DNA of 54,100 nt from Spirochaetota bacterium. GTDB taxonomy: Bacteria; Spirochaetota; UBA4802; UBA5550. Positions 27,929-36,944 of this stretch are shown here, piece by piece (positions within the stretch are counted from its first letter, which is position 1; each line of letters begins with the position of its first letter). The stretch spans positions 127,337 to 181,436 of the forward strand of contig JAFGJK010000156.1 in the NCBI GenBank assembly GCA_016929135.1, written 5' to 3'. The notes under the pieces are model-generated. The model saw only the letters and a list, made by a program, of their open reading frames with translations. It ran no database searches and had not been told where the DNA came from. The position numbers and the translations under genes were made by a program.

Positions 27929-29163
27929 CGTCCCCTCCCCTGTAGCAACCTTCTCCGTACCGAATCCACTGCGGTGATCGCTGCGATTCGCCGTACTCTC
28001 TCCCTGTCGCCGCCGATATGCCTGGTGAAGACATATTCATCCCGACCGATGGCGATGCCGAAGCAGACCGTCCCCACCGGTTTCTCATCGGAACCGCCGC
28101 CCGGTCCAGCGATGCCGGTCGTTGCGATGCCTACGGTCGCGGCCATTCTTTCCCTTACACCCCGTGCCATCGCCGCAGCAACCGGCTCGCTCACTGCACC
28201 ATGATCCCGCAGCACGACGTCATCCACGCCCAGGATGCGCACCTTGCTCTCGTTGCTGTAACACACAACGCCCCCCATGAAGACCCGCGATGCCCCGGGA
28301 ATATCCGTCAGCCGCTTGGCGATCAGACCGCCGGTACAGGATTCCGCCACCGCCACGGTCATGCCGGCGGCTCCAAGTTCATCGAGCAGCTCATCCTCAG
28401 GCGTTCTGTGGCCTGCCGCGAGCAGTGAATCCCCGAAGAGCAGCCTGCACTTATCGGCAATCGCATCCAGTTCAGAGTGGTCATCCCGAGGAGTCGTAAA
28501 ATAGAGCGATGTGACGCCCCCCTCTGCGGTCATTCCCCAGGTTATGCCGCCCAGATCGATCCCCATCCCCAGCACCCCTGAGTTGATCTCGGACTCCTTA
28601 CAACCCACAAGCGAGAGGGTCAGGGTGCTGATATCCCGGCGGCGCAGCCTCCGCGTGAGAAAGGGCATGACCGACTCGACGAGCATTGCCTCCATCTCAT
28701 GGGGCACCCCTGGAAGGGCTACGACTATCGACTGGCCCTGCTCCAGTATGAATCCGGGAGCGAGCCCGCGAGTGTTGGAAATGACGGTCCCCTTCGACGG
28801 AACCGTCACCATTCTGAGATCCTCATCGGTCACGACCCTCCCATAGCTCTGGAAAAACTGCCGCATTCGTTCGAGGGATTCCCCGTGGACCTCCGTATCG
28901 TAGTGGAAGATGTCCTGCAGCGCCTGTATGGTGAGGTCGTCATCGGTGGGGCCGAGCCCTCCAGTCATCACCAGTACCTCAGCCCTCGCAAGCGATTCCC
29001 GCACCGCCGTGGCGAGGTCGGCCCTGCCGTCGCCAACGGCAACATGGGCCACGATGTCGAACCCGGCCCTCCGCAGGTGTGTGCTGATGACTGCCGCGTT
29101 CGTATCGGCCTTGTTGCCGTAAATTATTTCATTGCCTGTGGATAGCACGACGAATCTGGACAT
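27922..29163 (-). CDS. cinA: CinA-family protein, MoCF plus PncC domains
   Basis: A 413-aa two-domain protein. The N-terminal MoCF-like domain (about 1-170) has LSTGNEIIYGNKADTNAAVIS and MTGGLGPTDDDLTIQAL and in this family hydrolyses ADP-ribose-type molecules. The C-terminal domain (about 255-405) has AVAESCTGGLIAKRLTDIPG and TTGIAGPGGGSDEKPVGTV, the signature of nicotinamide-mononucleotide deamidase (PncC). A role in NMN recycling is known for this family. It lies between argS and the TPR gene. Confidence 0.93.
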   Translation of the reverse strand: MSRFVVLSTGNEIIYGNKADTNAAVISTHLRRAGFDIVAHVAVGDGRADLATAVRESLARAEVLVMTGGLGPTDDDLTIQALQDIFHYDTEVHGESLERMRQFFQSYGRVVTDEDLRMVTVPSKGTVISNTRGLAPGFILEQGQSIVVALPGVPHEMEAMLVESVMPFLTRRLRRRDISTLTLSLVGCKESEINSGVLGMGIDLGGITWGMTAEGGVTSLYFTTPRDDHSELDAIADKCRLLFGDSLLAAGHRTPEDELLDELGAAGMTVAVAESCTGGLIAKRLTDIPGASRVFMGGVVCYSNESKVRILGVDDVVLRDHGAVSEPVAAAMARGVRERMAATVGIATTGIAGPGGGSDEKPVGTVCFGIAIGRDEYVFTRHIGGDRERVRRIAAITAVDSVRRRLLQGRGRC

Positions 29164-29180
29164 GGTACCGCCCGGCGATG

Positions 29181-30848
29181 CTACATCCGCTCCGGCGCCA
29201 TGACGCCGATGAGGGCGAGACCGTTTTTCATGACGATCCTCGTTGCGTCCGCCAGGAGCAGACAGCTGTTGTTGCTGTCGACGTTATCGGAAAGGACCCG
29301 GTGCTCCGTGTAGAACCTGTGAAAGGACTGTGCCAGCCTCAGGAGGTAGGTGGTGAGCCTGTGGGGCTCGAAGGCCTCGGCGGCATCCTCTATCTCCTCG
29401 GGAAATTTCAGCATCAGCTTCATGAGTATCACTGCCTCGGGATTATCCAGGTATTCCCTCACCGACCCGCCGGGATCGTATGCTATACCCCTCTTCTCCG
29501 CCTCGCGGAAGAGCGAGCATATTCGAGCATGGGCGTACTGCAGGTAGAAGACCGGGTTCTCGGAGCTCTCCTTCTTGGCAAGGGCCAGATCGAAGTCCAG
29601 ATGGCTGTCCAGGGACCTCATGACGAAGAAATAGCGGGACACGTCCACACCGATCTCTTCTATGAGCTCCCGCATGGTGGAAAAATTGCCAAGCCTTTTT
29701 GACATCTTGACCGTCTGCCCCTCCATGAGGAGATTCACCTGCTGTGCGATGAGCACCCTGAAATCTTCCTTCTTCATGCCCAGGGCGACCATGGCCCCGG
29801 CTAGGCGCGCGATATAGCCGTGATGATCCGGCCCCCAGATATCAATGATGTAGTCGTATCCCCGTTCGATCTTGTTACGGTGATAGGCGATGTCTGCCAG
29901 GAGATACGTGGGCCTCCCGTCCTCGCGGACCACCACTCTGTCCTTGTCGTCCCCGAAATCCGTGGAGCGGAACACCTTCTTCCCCTCCTGGTCGTACAGG
30001 TATCCCTTCTCGTCAAGATAGCGGTAGGTGGCATCGACATCCCCCCCCTCGTGCAATGCCCTCTCGTTGAACCAGCGGGTGAAATGGACCCGGAATCCAT
30101 CGAGGTCCTCCCTCTGACCGCTCACGTTGTACTGCACCGCCTTTTCGGCGAGAAAGGAGATGAGCATCTCCTCGTCGTCGATCGCGGCGATCTCATCGCT
30201 GCAGGTTTCCTTAATATGCCTGGCGATCTCTATCACGTACTCCCCGTGATACCCCTCCTCGGGAAAGGGATAGTCGATCCCATCGAGCTCCCTGCACCGG
30301 GCAAGCACCGATTTCCCCAGCAGGGTAACCTGGTTGCCGAAATCGTTTACGTAGAATTCCCGCTCCACGGTGTCACCGTTGGCCTCCAGGATGTTGGCGA
30401 TGCTGTCGCCAATGGCGGCGGCCCTGGCGGAAACGATGTTGAGGGGGCCGGTGGGATTCGCCGAGATGAACTCGACATTGATCCTCCTGGGGTTCTCCTT
30501 GACGTTTCTTCCGTAGGCATCCCTCTCCTGGACTATCTGATGGAGGTTCTTCCACAGGTGATCTAGCGAGAGGAACATGTTGATATAGCCAGGTTTCACC
30601 ACATCGATCCGCCCCAAGATATCGGTGCCGTCCATGTATTCCTTCAAAATGCCGCCGATCTCCAGGGGTGATTTCCTGGCCGATCTGGCCAGCTCCAGGG
30701 CGAATGGGGTGGCATAGTCCCCAAATTTCTGGTCTTTTGGATACTCAACTTTTACATAGGGATCGTCGGCACCGGAAAATCTGCCATCCTTCACAGCCGA
30801 GTGATAGGCGTCGATTATCAGTTGCTGTAGGATTCTTTTTTCGTTCAA
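29181..30848 (-). CDS. argS: Arginyl-tRNA synthetase with unusual HIGH motif
   Basis: ArgRS (555 aa) charges tRNA-Arg. The N-terminal Add1 domain (about 1-100), the catalytic core, the KMSKS-type loop VKMSKRLGNFS and a C-terminal anticodon-binding helical domain (about 430-555) are present. The position of the HIGH motif, normally PLHIGH or PLHVGH, reads PLNIVSARAAAIGD (residues 135-148), so both histidines are replaced. The frame is otherwise intact and complete, so this looks like a variant lineage, not decay. It is first in a minus-strand run and divergent from the adenylate cyclase gene. Confidence 0.93.
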   Translation of the reverse strand: MNEKRILQQLIIDAYHSAVKDGRFSGADDPYVKVEYPKDQKFGDYATPFALELARSARKSPLEIGGILKEYMDGTDILGRIDVVKPGYINMFLSLDHLWKNLHQIVQERDAYGRNVKENPRRINVEFISANPTGPLNIVSARAAAIGDSIANILEANGDTVEREFYVNDFGNQVTLLGKSVLARCRELDGIDYPFPEEGYHGEYVIEIARHIKETCSDEIAAIDDEEMLISFLAEKAVQYNVSGQREDLDGFRVHFTRWFNERALHEGGDVDATYRYLDEKGYLYDQEGKKVFRSTDFGDDKDRVVVREDGRPTYLLADIAYHRNKIERGYDYIIDIWGPDHHGYIARLAGAMVALGMKKEDFRVLIAQQVNLLMEGQTVKMSKRLGNFSTMRELIEEIGVDVSRYFFVMRSLDSHLDFDLALAKKESSENPVFYLQYAHARICSLFREAEKRGIAYDPGGSVREYLDNPEAVILMKLMLKFPEEIEDAAEAFEPHRLTTYLLRLAQSFHRFYTEHRVLSDNVDSNNSCLLLADATRIVMKNGLALIGVMAPERM

Positions 30849-31093
30849 GGCACAGTTCCCGTTGACAGAATTTCAAAAGCAGGAACTACACAGGGCGCCG
30901 ATTGCCGATATTTGTCAACAATATATTTTTCGAGAATTTCCATACGTACCTGAATTCACTGTATAAGTCTCCATCCCCCGGACCGGCGATAAAAAAAAGC
31001 CTCGACGTCTGTAAAAACACTTGCATTATTCTTTTTTTCCCATCCAATATTGTCTCGATTAGCATCAGGCAATTCCATGATCTGAGGCACGCC
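30849..31093. promoter_or_regulatory. Divergent spacer between argS and the adenylate cyclase
   Basis: A 245-base spacer with AT-rich stretches. TTGACA occurs at 30862-30867 on the plus strand and TTGTCAA near 30916 contains TTGACAA on the minus strand. Neither has a convincing -10 box at 16-18 bases. The open frame of the cyclase continues upstream through this region but has no ribosome site. Promoters for both genes must lie here, but I cannot fix them. Confidence 0.4.
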
Positions 31094-33100
31094 ATGACCC
31101 TTAAGTTTGAAAAACATCATATCATCGGACTCATCCTCTCCCTGGCACTGGGAATCACCTTTGCAATCATCTATTCTCAGACCAGGATATTCGATAGGAT
31201 GGAGGTCGGAACGGTTGACACCAGGTTCTGGCTGCGGGACCCATCGGAGAAGTCAGTTGCAATCACCGACAAGGCCAGGAGATTTGCCGCCAATCCGAAG
31301 GCACGGAAGGACATAGTCATCATCGGCATCGACGAGACCACGATACGGGAGTTCTCCGACCGGGGGATCAACTGGCCCTTTCCGTGGAACAAACACGCGC
31401 TGTTGACGGACTTCCTCTCCTCCGGCCAGCCCCTGTCGATTTTTTTCGACATCATGTTCCTCGACAAGAAACCGCACGAAGAGGAGCTGGCAAAGGCGAT
31501 ACGCAGGGCGGGGAACGTATTCCTCGACTATCCCTTCGAGACAGAGGACCTCGCCACAAACTACCAGGACCACCAGGAGCGCATCGCCCTCATGCAGAAG
31601 ACCAGATGGCCCGTGGAACCGGCCATGAAGCTCGACAAAAAGGACGAGCTGGTTGAGGAGGCGGTGCCGCCCAGACCGATCCTCTCGAGCGCCGCCAGGG
31701 GGATCGGCTTCGCAAATATCTTTCCGGACGAAGAGGACAAGGTTAACCGGAAGATGCCACTGGTGATGCAGCACGACGGATGGCTCTACCCGAACATCGA
31801 CCTCATGGTGATCATGCACTACTTCGGCATCGGCCCCAAGGACGTTGAAATCAAACTCGGCAAATACATCAAACTGAAAAACCTGCCCCGGGGCAAAATG
31901 GCGGTGCCCAACGAAAAACGGGAGATCGATATCCCCATCGACAAATACGGATTCATGGACATTAACTTCATCGGGGGGCCCGGCAGTTTCAACAGCTACT
32001 CCTACAGCTATTTCTGCCGCGACGGCTCCATGGGGGACAACGAATCCCTCAGGAACAAGATACTCCTCGTCGCGGCCTATGCATCCACCGGCATCGCCGA
32101 GGACGTAAAACCGTCACCCTACGGCCCCACCTTCGGGATCGAGCACCATGCCAACGCGCTCAACACGGTTCTGAATCAGGACTTCATCTACCGCTTCTCG
32201 AACATGCAGAACATCTTCATAATCCTGCTCATCGCGCTGCTGCTGGGACTCATTACGCCACGGATGTCCATCATCTTCTCCTCCGTGGTGACGGTGGCGG
32301 TATTCGTTGCCGTGATGCTCGCGTCGCTCCTTCTCTTCTTCTACTGGAGCATCATCATCGCCACGGCGGTACCCCTCATCCAGACCGGCCTCACCTTTAC
32401 GTTCATCATTACCTACCGCCTGCTCACGGAGCAGAAGGAGAAAAAATACATACGCCAGACCTTCTCCAAATTCGTTTCCAAGTCCGTTGTGGATGAGCTG
32501 CTGAAGCACCCGGAAAAATTGAAGCTCGGTGGCGACAAGAAGATCCTCACGGTCCTCTTTTCTGACATCAGGGGTTTCACCACCCTGTCGGAGAAGATGA
32601 CGCCGGAGCAGCTCGTGGAGCACCTGAACGTGTACCTCCAGGCGATGACGGATATCGTGATCAAGACCAACGGCACCCTTGACAAGTACGTGGGAGACGA
32701 AATCATGGCATTCTGGGGTGCCCCCATCCCGCAGGACAACCACGCGATGCTGGCCTGTGGTGCTGCCCTCGAAATGATGAAAGAGCTGGATCGCCTCAAC
32801 GCCCTGTGGCAGAAAGAGGGGAAGCCGAGACTCGATATCGGTATCGGGCTGAACACCGGCGACATGGTTGTGGGCAACATGGGATCCGCTTCCCGAATGG
32901 ACTACACCCTTATGGGAGACAACGTGAACCTGGGAGCTCGCCTTGAAGGGACGAACAAGATCTACAGCACCAACATCATCATCAGCGAGTTTACCTACGA
33001 GCATGTGAAGGATCAAATCATCGCCCGCGAACTCGACCTGATCCGGGTGAAGGGGAAGGCTCTGCCGGTAAAGATCTACGAGCTCATCGACATCAAGTGA
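31094..33100 (+). CDS. CHASE2-domain class III adenylate cyclase
   Basis: A 668-aa membrane sensor. A first membrane helix (about 10-27) leads to an extracytoplasmic CHASE2 domain (about 35-345, with DIVIIGIDETTIREFSDRG and FFDIMFLDKKP). Three membrane helices (about 360-440) are followed by a cyclase domain (about 475-660). The two metal-binding aspartates are in FSDIRGFTTLS and YVGDEIMAFWG. The lysine in DKYVGDE and the aspartate in RMDYTLMGDNVNLGARLE fit adenine selection, so the product is probably cAMP. The start at 31094 has GAGG 8 bases upstream. It converges on the AsmA-like gene. Confidence 0.92.
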   Translation: MTLKFEKHHIIGLILSLALGITFAIIYSQTRIFDRMEVGTVDTRFWLRDPSEKSVAITDKARRFAANPKARKDIVIIGIDETTIREFSDRGINWPFPWNKHALLTDFLSSGQPLSIFFDIMFLDKKPHEEELAKAIRRAGNVFLDYPFETEDLATNYQDHQERIALMQKTRWPVEPAMKLDKKDELVEEAVPPRPILSSAARGIGFANIFPDEEDKVNRKMPLVMQHDGWLYPNIDLMVIMHYFGIGPKDVEIKLGKYIKLKNLPRGKMAVPNEKREIDIPIDKYGFMDINFIGGPGSFNSYSYSYFCRDGSMGDNESLRNKILLVAAYASTGIAEDVKPSPYGPTFGIEHHANALNTVLNQDFIYRFSNMQNIFIILLIALLLGLITPRMSIIFSSVVTVAVFVAVMLASLLLFFYWSIIIATAVPLIQTGLTFTFIITYRLLTEQKEKKYIRQTFSKFVSKSVVDELLKHPEKLKLGGDKKILTVLFSDIRGFTTLSEKMTPEQLVEHLNVYLQAMTDIVIKTNGTLDKYVGDEIMAFWGAPIPQDNHAMLACGAALEMMKELDRLNALWQKEGKPRLDIGIGLNTGDMVVGNMGSASRMDYTLMGDNVNLGARLEGTNKIYSTNIIISEFTYEHVKDQIIARELDLIRVKGKALPVKIYELIDIK

Positions 33101-33117
33101 CCCCCGCCTGGTCCTCC

Positions 33118-35355
33118 TCAGTGTACGCAGAAGAGCTTGCTTTCCCTCTTCTGCTTGAACTGGATACAGGGTTCCATCAGACTCCCCGAACACTGCAACG
33201 GCACCGTCTGCATGATACCCTCCGGATTCTTCATCATGGCGTTCACTGTGACATCGTATCCGTCGGTGAACGTGTACTTGCCGAAGACACTGGCGATGAG
33301 CCCATCCCCCTCTATCATGCTGTTGGAGATGTAGTAGTTGTCCGCGGCGAGCGACACATTGAGGTCCGCATTTTTAATGTTGAGGACCTCTCCGGGGAAC
33401 TGGTACCCGTAGTGATCGAAGTATCCCCTGAGATCCGAAAGCAGCCTCGACCGCTGTACAATGCCGTCTCTGAGGGAAATATTCAGACGCCCCTTGGAGT
33501 TTTCTACCACCTGGGATACCCTGTAGAAGGAAAGTTCATACTCGAATCCGGCATTCAGGACCCCCCGGATCAGGCCGGCATCCCCTGCCGCATCCCGTTC
33601 CCCGAACGTATACCCCTTCATATCACCGGCAACCTTCAGATAGGGCTGATCGGTGCGCAGATTGCAGATGATGTTCAGTGCATAGTCGGCCCCCCCTCCG
33701 GTGCAATGGAACTGCCTGCTGGTCACCGTACCGTTGTAGAGCGACAGAGAGATGCGAAGGTCCCTCAGCGTCGATGCACGCCCCAGCCGTAGTCTATCAA
33801 CGGCGCACTGCAGGGAGATGTTGTTATTGTTGAACAGCTTCCCCGACTCTGTCTTGAGGAAAAAATCCTGATCGTATCCCCTCTTCTGCTCCTCATAGGC
33901 GGCATCGTACACTGTATTAATGATATTCCCCGCGATCAATGCCGCAGGGCCGCCATCGGCGATTCGGGAATAGAGCTCGATATTGGTATCGGACTGGAGG
34001 GGGAACCAATTCCTGACGGCCAGGGACGCGGCGATGCGCAGATCGGTTTTCCCGAGTCTGCCGGAACAGGATGATCTCATTCTTTCACCCCGGGCCGACA
34101 GCGACAGGTATACATCCTCAGCCAGCTTCTTTTTCTTCCCGGAGACCGTCCGGTACACCGAGCAATCCCCCACGGTGAAATCGACGTCCGCGAGGTGCAC
34201 CTTCTGCCTCCCCGGGTCGACCCTGATGCACCCCTTGGAAAAAAGGGTGCCCGCCAGCGACAGGTCGTGAACGGGGGTGAAATAGGTTGTGACACCGGCA
34301 AGATCTATTTCATTGGTCTCCCAGATGATTGCACATTCGCCGTTCTCCCTATAAATCGCCGAAAACCGCAGATCGATGTTATCGTCCCCCAGATGCGCAT
34401 CGATAACCCTGAAGGATCCCTTTTTCCTGTCATGTTCCATATCGAAACTGACGTCGATCGTATCATTCATGAGTACTGTATATCTCCGCGGAGATGTTCT
34501 GTATACCGTGCAGTTGTCTGCCTCGATCTTGCCACTGATACGGCCAGCACCCTGAAGCGCCGAATACTCGCCATGGATGGTGCAGAGACCGCTCACCGAA
34601 AGATCAGCCAGCTGATTCTCCTCCAGATAGTTGTTTGCGAAGGTCAGATCGACATCCTCCAGGGTTATGTTTGCGCGGATCGAGTCACCGCTCAATGCGC
34701 CGCTCCCGCTGACCATCAACCTGCCGTTCTTCCCTGATGCTCCCTGATTCGAATCTATCTCCCCCAGAATGATGGCCGAGAGCATCCCCTTTTCTATACG
34801 AATCCTGGCATCGAGATCCCGGACCACTATCATCGTCTTCTTTTCCCTGTGCATCTCTTTGTACTGAATCCTTGAATCGACAAAGCGAACCTGCACATCA
34901 TCGGAATAGGCGCCGGCCCCGTCCCCTATCTTCCCGGCGTAGGTCATGAAGCCCTGGAACTGGTCCATAAACTCCCTATAGGATATGCCATAGCGTTTGT
35001 AGAGCTGGATGTCGGCATCATGGAAATAGATACCGTTTATCCTGACCGTCCCTTTCAGGAGAGGGAGCAACTGCAGGTCTATGTGTGTATTCTCGCACTT
35101 GACAAGACTGAGGTTGTCGTTAAAATCGCTTGTCATGGACATCTCAAACTGGTTGAGCGTGACATCACCGAGCACGCCTATGGTGAGCGATTCGAATTTG
35201 ACCGCCTTCTTCGTCTCACGTTTAAAAAACTCGGTGATCTTGTTTCTCAAATCGTTCTCGGACAGAGAAAAACTGATAAAGAGCTGCAAAGAGGACAATG
35301 CGAATATCGGCAGGACACAAACGGCAAGGATAAGATAGAGGTATTTTTTTCTCAT
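33118..35355 (-). CDS. AsmA/TamB-like envelope protein
   Basis: A 745-aa protein with an N-terminal membrane helix (about 5-30), then SENDLRNKITEFFKRETKKAVKFESLTIG, the opening typical of AsmA-type proteins. Long stretches of beta strands follow, such as LPLLKGTVRINGIYFHDADIQL and VVENSKGRLNISLRDGIVQ. Such proteins bridge the periplasm and carry phospholipid between membranes or affect outer-membrane assembly. No barrel is seen at the C-terminus. It converges on the cyclase gene with an 17-base spacer and diverges from the small gene at 35486. Confidence 0.75.
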   Translation of the reverse strand: MRKKYLYLILAVCVLPIFALSSLQLFISFSLSENDLRNKITEFFKRETKKAVKFESLTIGVLGDVTLNQFEMSMTSDFNDNLSLVKCENTHIDLQLLPLLKGTVRINGIYFHDADIQLYKRYGISYREFMDQFQGFMTYAGKIGDGAGAYSDDVQVRFVDSRIQYKEMHREKKTMIVVRDLDARIRIEKGMLSAIILGEIDSNQGASGKNGRLMVSGSGALSGDSIRANITLEDVDLTFANNYLEENQLADLSVSGLCTIHGEYSALQGAGRISGKIEADNCTVYRTSPRRYTVLMNDTIDVSFDMEHDRKKGSFRVIDAHLGDDNIDLRFSAIYRENGECAIIWETNEIDLAGVTTYFTPVHDLSLAGTLFSKGCIRVDPGRQKVHLADVDFTVGDCSVYRTVSGKKKKLAEDVYLSLSARGERMRSSCSGRLGKTDLRIAASLAVRNWFPLQSDTNIELYSRIADGGPAALIAGNIINTVYDAAYEEQKRGYDQDFFLKTESGKLFNNNNISLQCAVDRLRLGRASTLRDLRISLSLYNGTVTSRQFHCTGGGADYALNIICNLRTDQPYLKVAGDMKGYTFGERDAAGDAGLIRGVLNAGFEYELSFYRVSQVVENSKGRLNISLRDGIVQRSRLLSDLRGYFDHYGYQFPGEVLNIKNADLNVSLAADNYYISNSMIEGDGLIASVFGKYTFTDGYDVTVNAMMKNPEGIMQTVPLQCSGSLMEPCIQFKQKRESKLFCVH

Positions 35356-35371
35356 GGCATGAATATTTTAA

Positions 35372-35399
35372 TTGATAATGGTTCGATACCCGGTAGAAT
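35372..35399 (+). promoter_or_regulatory. Candidate promoter for the small gene at 35486
   Basis: TTGATA (35372-35377) and TAGAAT (35394-35399) are spaced by 16 bases in the spacer between the divergent AsmA-like gene and the small plus-strand gene. The rest of this 130-base spacer shows no clear feature. Confidence 0.35.
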
Positions 35400-35485
35400 G
35401 CTTTCGATGAGTACGGGGCAATTGTGGTACATTCTCCCGTCACAGTCAAGACAATATCAGATCTCAAGACAGCGCGTGCATACAT

Positions 35486-35812
35486 ATGGAAGATAAAAAG
35501 TACATGAAACGGCTTCTGGATATCTCCAAAGGCTACCAGATAGACAAATACCGGGAATTGAACCTTGAAAAGACCCACAAGGCATTCGAGGGAACGCCCA
35601 AAAAACATCCCCATGACGAGAACGTACTGATCCTGCTGACCGATCCATTTTCCAATTTCAACCGCTACTACGAGTTTTCGCTTGAATCAATCGGTCATGT
35701 TGAGGACCTCGGCACCATCAGCTCAGAGACGGGGAAGAGCGTTCATAAAATCCGTGTATGGGTAAAAAAGGGGATGCCGGCGATCAAATCATCACCGTTT
35801 ATCGTAAAATAA
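35486..35812 (+). CDS. Small protein of unknown function
   Basis: A 108-aa soluble protein with basic N-terminal half (MKRLLDISKGYQIDKYRELN). The core ENVLILLTDPFSNFNRYYEF and VHKIRVWVKKGMPAIKSSPF looks ordered, and composition matches neighbours, so I judge it real. No family recognised. No good ribosome site stands before the ATG at 35486; an ATG six codons later has GGAAG upstream and may be the true start. It stands alone between the AsmA-like gene and the secretion operon. Confidence 0.6.
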   Translation: MEDKKYMKRLLDISKGYQIDKYRELNLEKTHKAFEGTPKKHPHDENVLILLTDPFSNFNRYYEFSLESIGHVEDLGTISSETGKSVHKIRVWVKKGMPAIKSSPFIVK

Positions 35813-36070
35813 GCACACTCTCCTATCATGTCACTACCGACACCCCTCCCGCCGCCGATTTGATTATGATAGAACAGCCCCCGGTGCCGTTACAAACGTG
35901 AAATCAGATAGCATTGTATGAGGCAGAATTATGTATCATATATATAAAATTGTGTACATAATAAATGTAAATTACTTGACGTCCCGGTTTTAGATTTATC
36001 CAATCAGTGTTAACGCTCAAAACCGGGTGTGAATACACGAGGAGAATCCCCGACAAGGCCGTAGGGATAC
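35813..36070 (+). promoter_or_regulatory. Leader of the type II secretion operon with inverted repeat
   Basis: A 258-base spacer. It is AT-rich at 35915-35975. TTGACG at 35976-35981 is the best -35 candidate, with TCCAAT 17 bases on (35999-36004) as a weak -10. A perfect 9-bp inverted repeat, CCCGGTTTT at 35983-35991 and AAAACCGGG at 36019-36027, brackets that -10 with a 27-base centre. It may be an operator or a leader-RNA stem. GTAGGG stands before the gspC ATG. Confidence 0.45.
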
Positions 36071-36931
36071 ATGCAGAACCTCAAGTACCATCTCATGAAT
36101 ATCGCTTCGATGATCATCTTCGCACTGGTGACCTCCTTTACCATCAACCAGGCGATCAGGTATTCAATATCCCCAGCCTACGGCTCGGAATACAGCAAAA
36201 CGAAGAGATTCTCCATCCCTGCCCAGGCGAAGGATTTCGATTACTACCAGCCGATCGCTGAATCCGGCTTTTTCAAAATTGCAACCCTCGGCGCAGTGGG
36301 AAACGGCGCTGAAGGGGAGACGGTCAACTCGGTTGGGGATCTTATGCTCCTGGGGACCATCTCCGGCCCTCGCAGTATCGCCCGCGCCCTGATACAGAAG
36401 AAGGGGGACCCGAACCCCAGAATATTTGCGCTCTACCGTGTTTCCGGCGACATAAACAACGATGTCTACGGCTTCAGACTGACGAAGATACTGCGGTCGA
36501 AGATATACCTGAAGGGAGAAGGAAACCAGATTGTCCTGGATGTCTTTTCGAAGTACGACCCAGAGAGCCAGCAGGCGGTCCCCCTGGGCCCCAGGGGGGG
36601 GCAGATAGTTTCGAAGACCCTGAGCAAATCCGAGCTGCAGCAGAAGATCTCAAAGAACATGGACAATGCGCTGAAGGGGATAGCCGCAAAACCCAACAAC
36701 GTCAACGGGGTGATCGACGGATATTACATGGTACGGGTCCCCCCGTACAACCTCCTCTACTCCCTGGGTATCCGGAGCGGGGATATCATAAAGCGCATCA
36801 ACAATCACCCGATCGACAGCACGCAGAAACTGCTGCAGTTGTGGGACACCCTCATGAATGAATCGAAGATTCGGGTCGATATTGAACGGCGCAGCCAGAT
36901 AATGACCCTGGACTTTACCATATCGGATTGA
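36071..36931 (+). CDS. gspC: Type II secretion protein GspC
   Basis: A 286-aa inner-membrane protein linking the inner-membrane platform to the secretin. One membrane helix (about 9-27) is followed by the HR-type periplasmic domain (about 70-160, with VGDLMLLGTISGPRSIARALIQ). A PDZ-like domain lies at about 215-286 (VPPYNLLYSLGIRSGDIIKRINNHPIDS). It is first in the gsp operon and gspD starts 13 bases later. Confidence 0.9.
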   Translation: MQNLKYHLMNIASMIIFALVTSFTINQAIRYSISPAYGSEYSKTKRFSIPAQAKDFDYYQPIAESGFFKIATLGAVGNGAEGETVNSVGDLMLLGTISGPRSIARALIQKKGDPNPRIFALYRVSGDINNDVYGFRLTKILRSKIYLKGEGNQIVLDVFSKYDPESQQAVPLGPRGGQIVSKTLSKSELQQKISKNMDNALKGIAAKPNNVNGVIDGYYMVRVPPYNLLYSLGIRSGDIIKRINNHPIDSTQKLLQLWDTLMNESKIRVDIERRSQIMTLDFTISD

Positions 36932-36944
36932 CGGGAACCGAGAT

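Noticed and set aside
30902..31093. A 64-residue N-terminal extension of the adenylate cyclase
   Set aside because: It has no ribosome site and reads as AT-rich spacer; the ATG at 31094 has GAGG upstream and leads straight into the first membrane helix.
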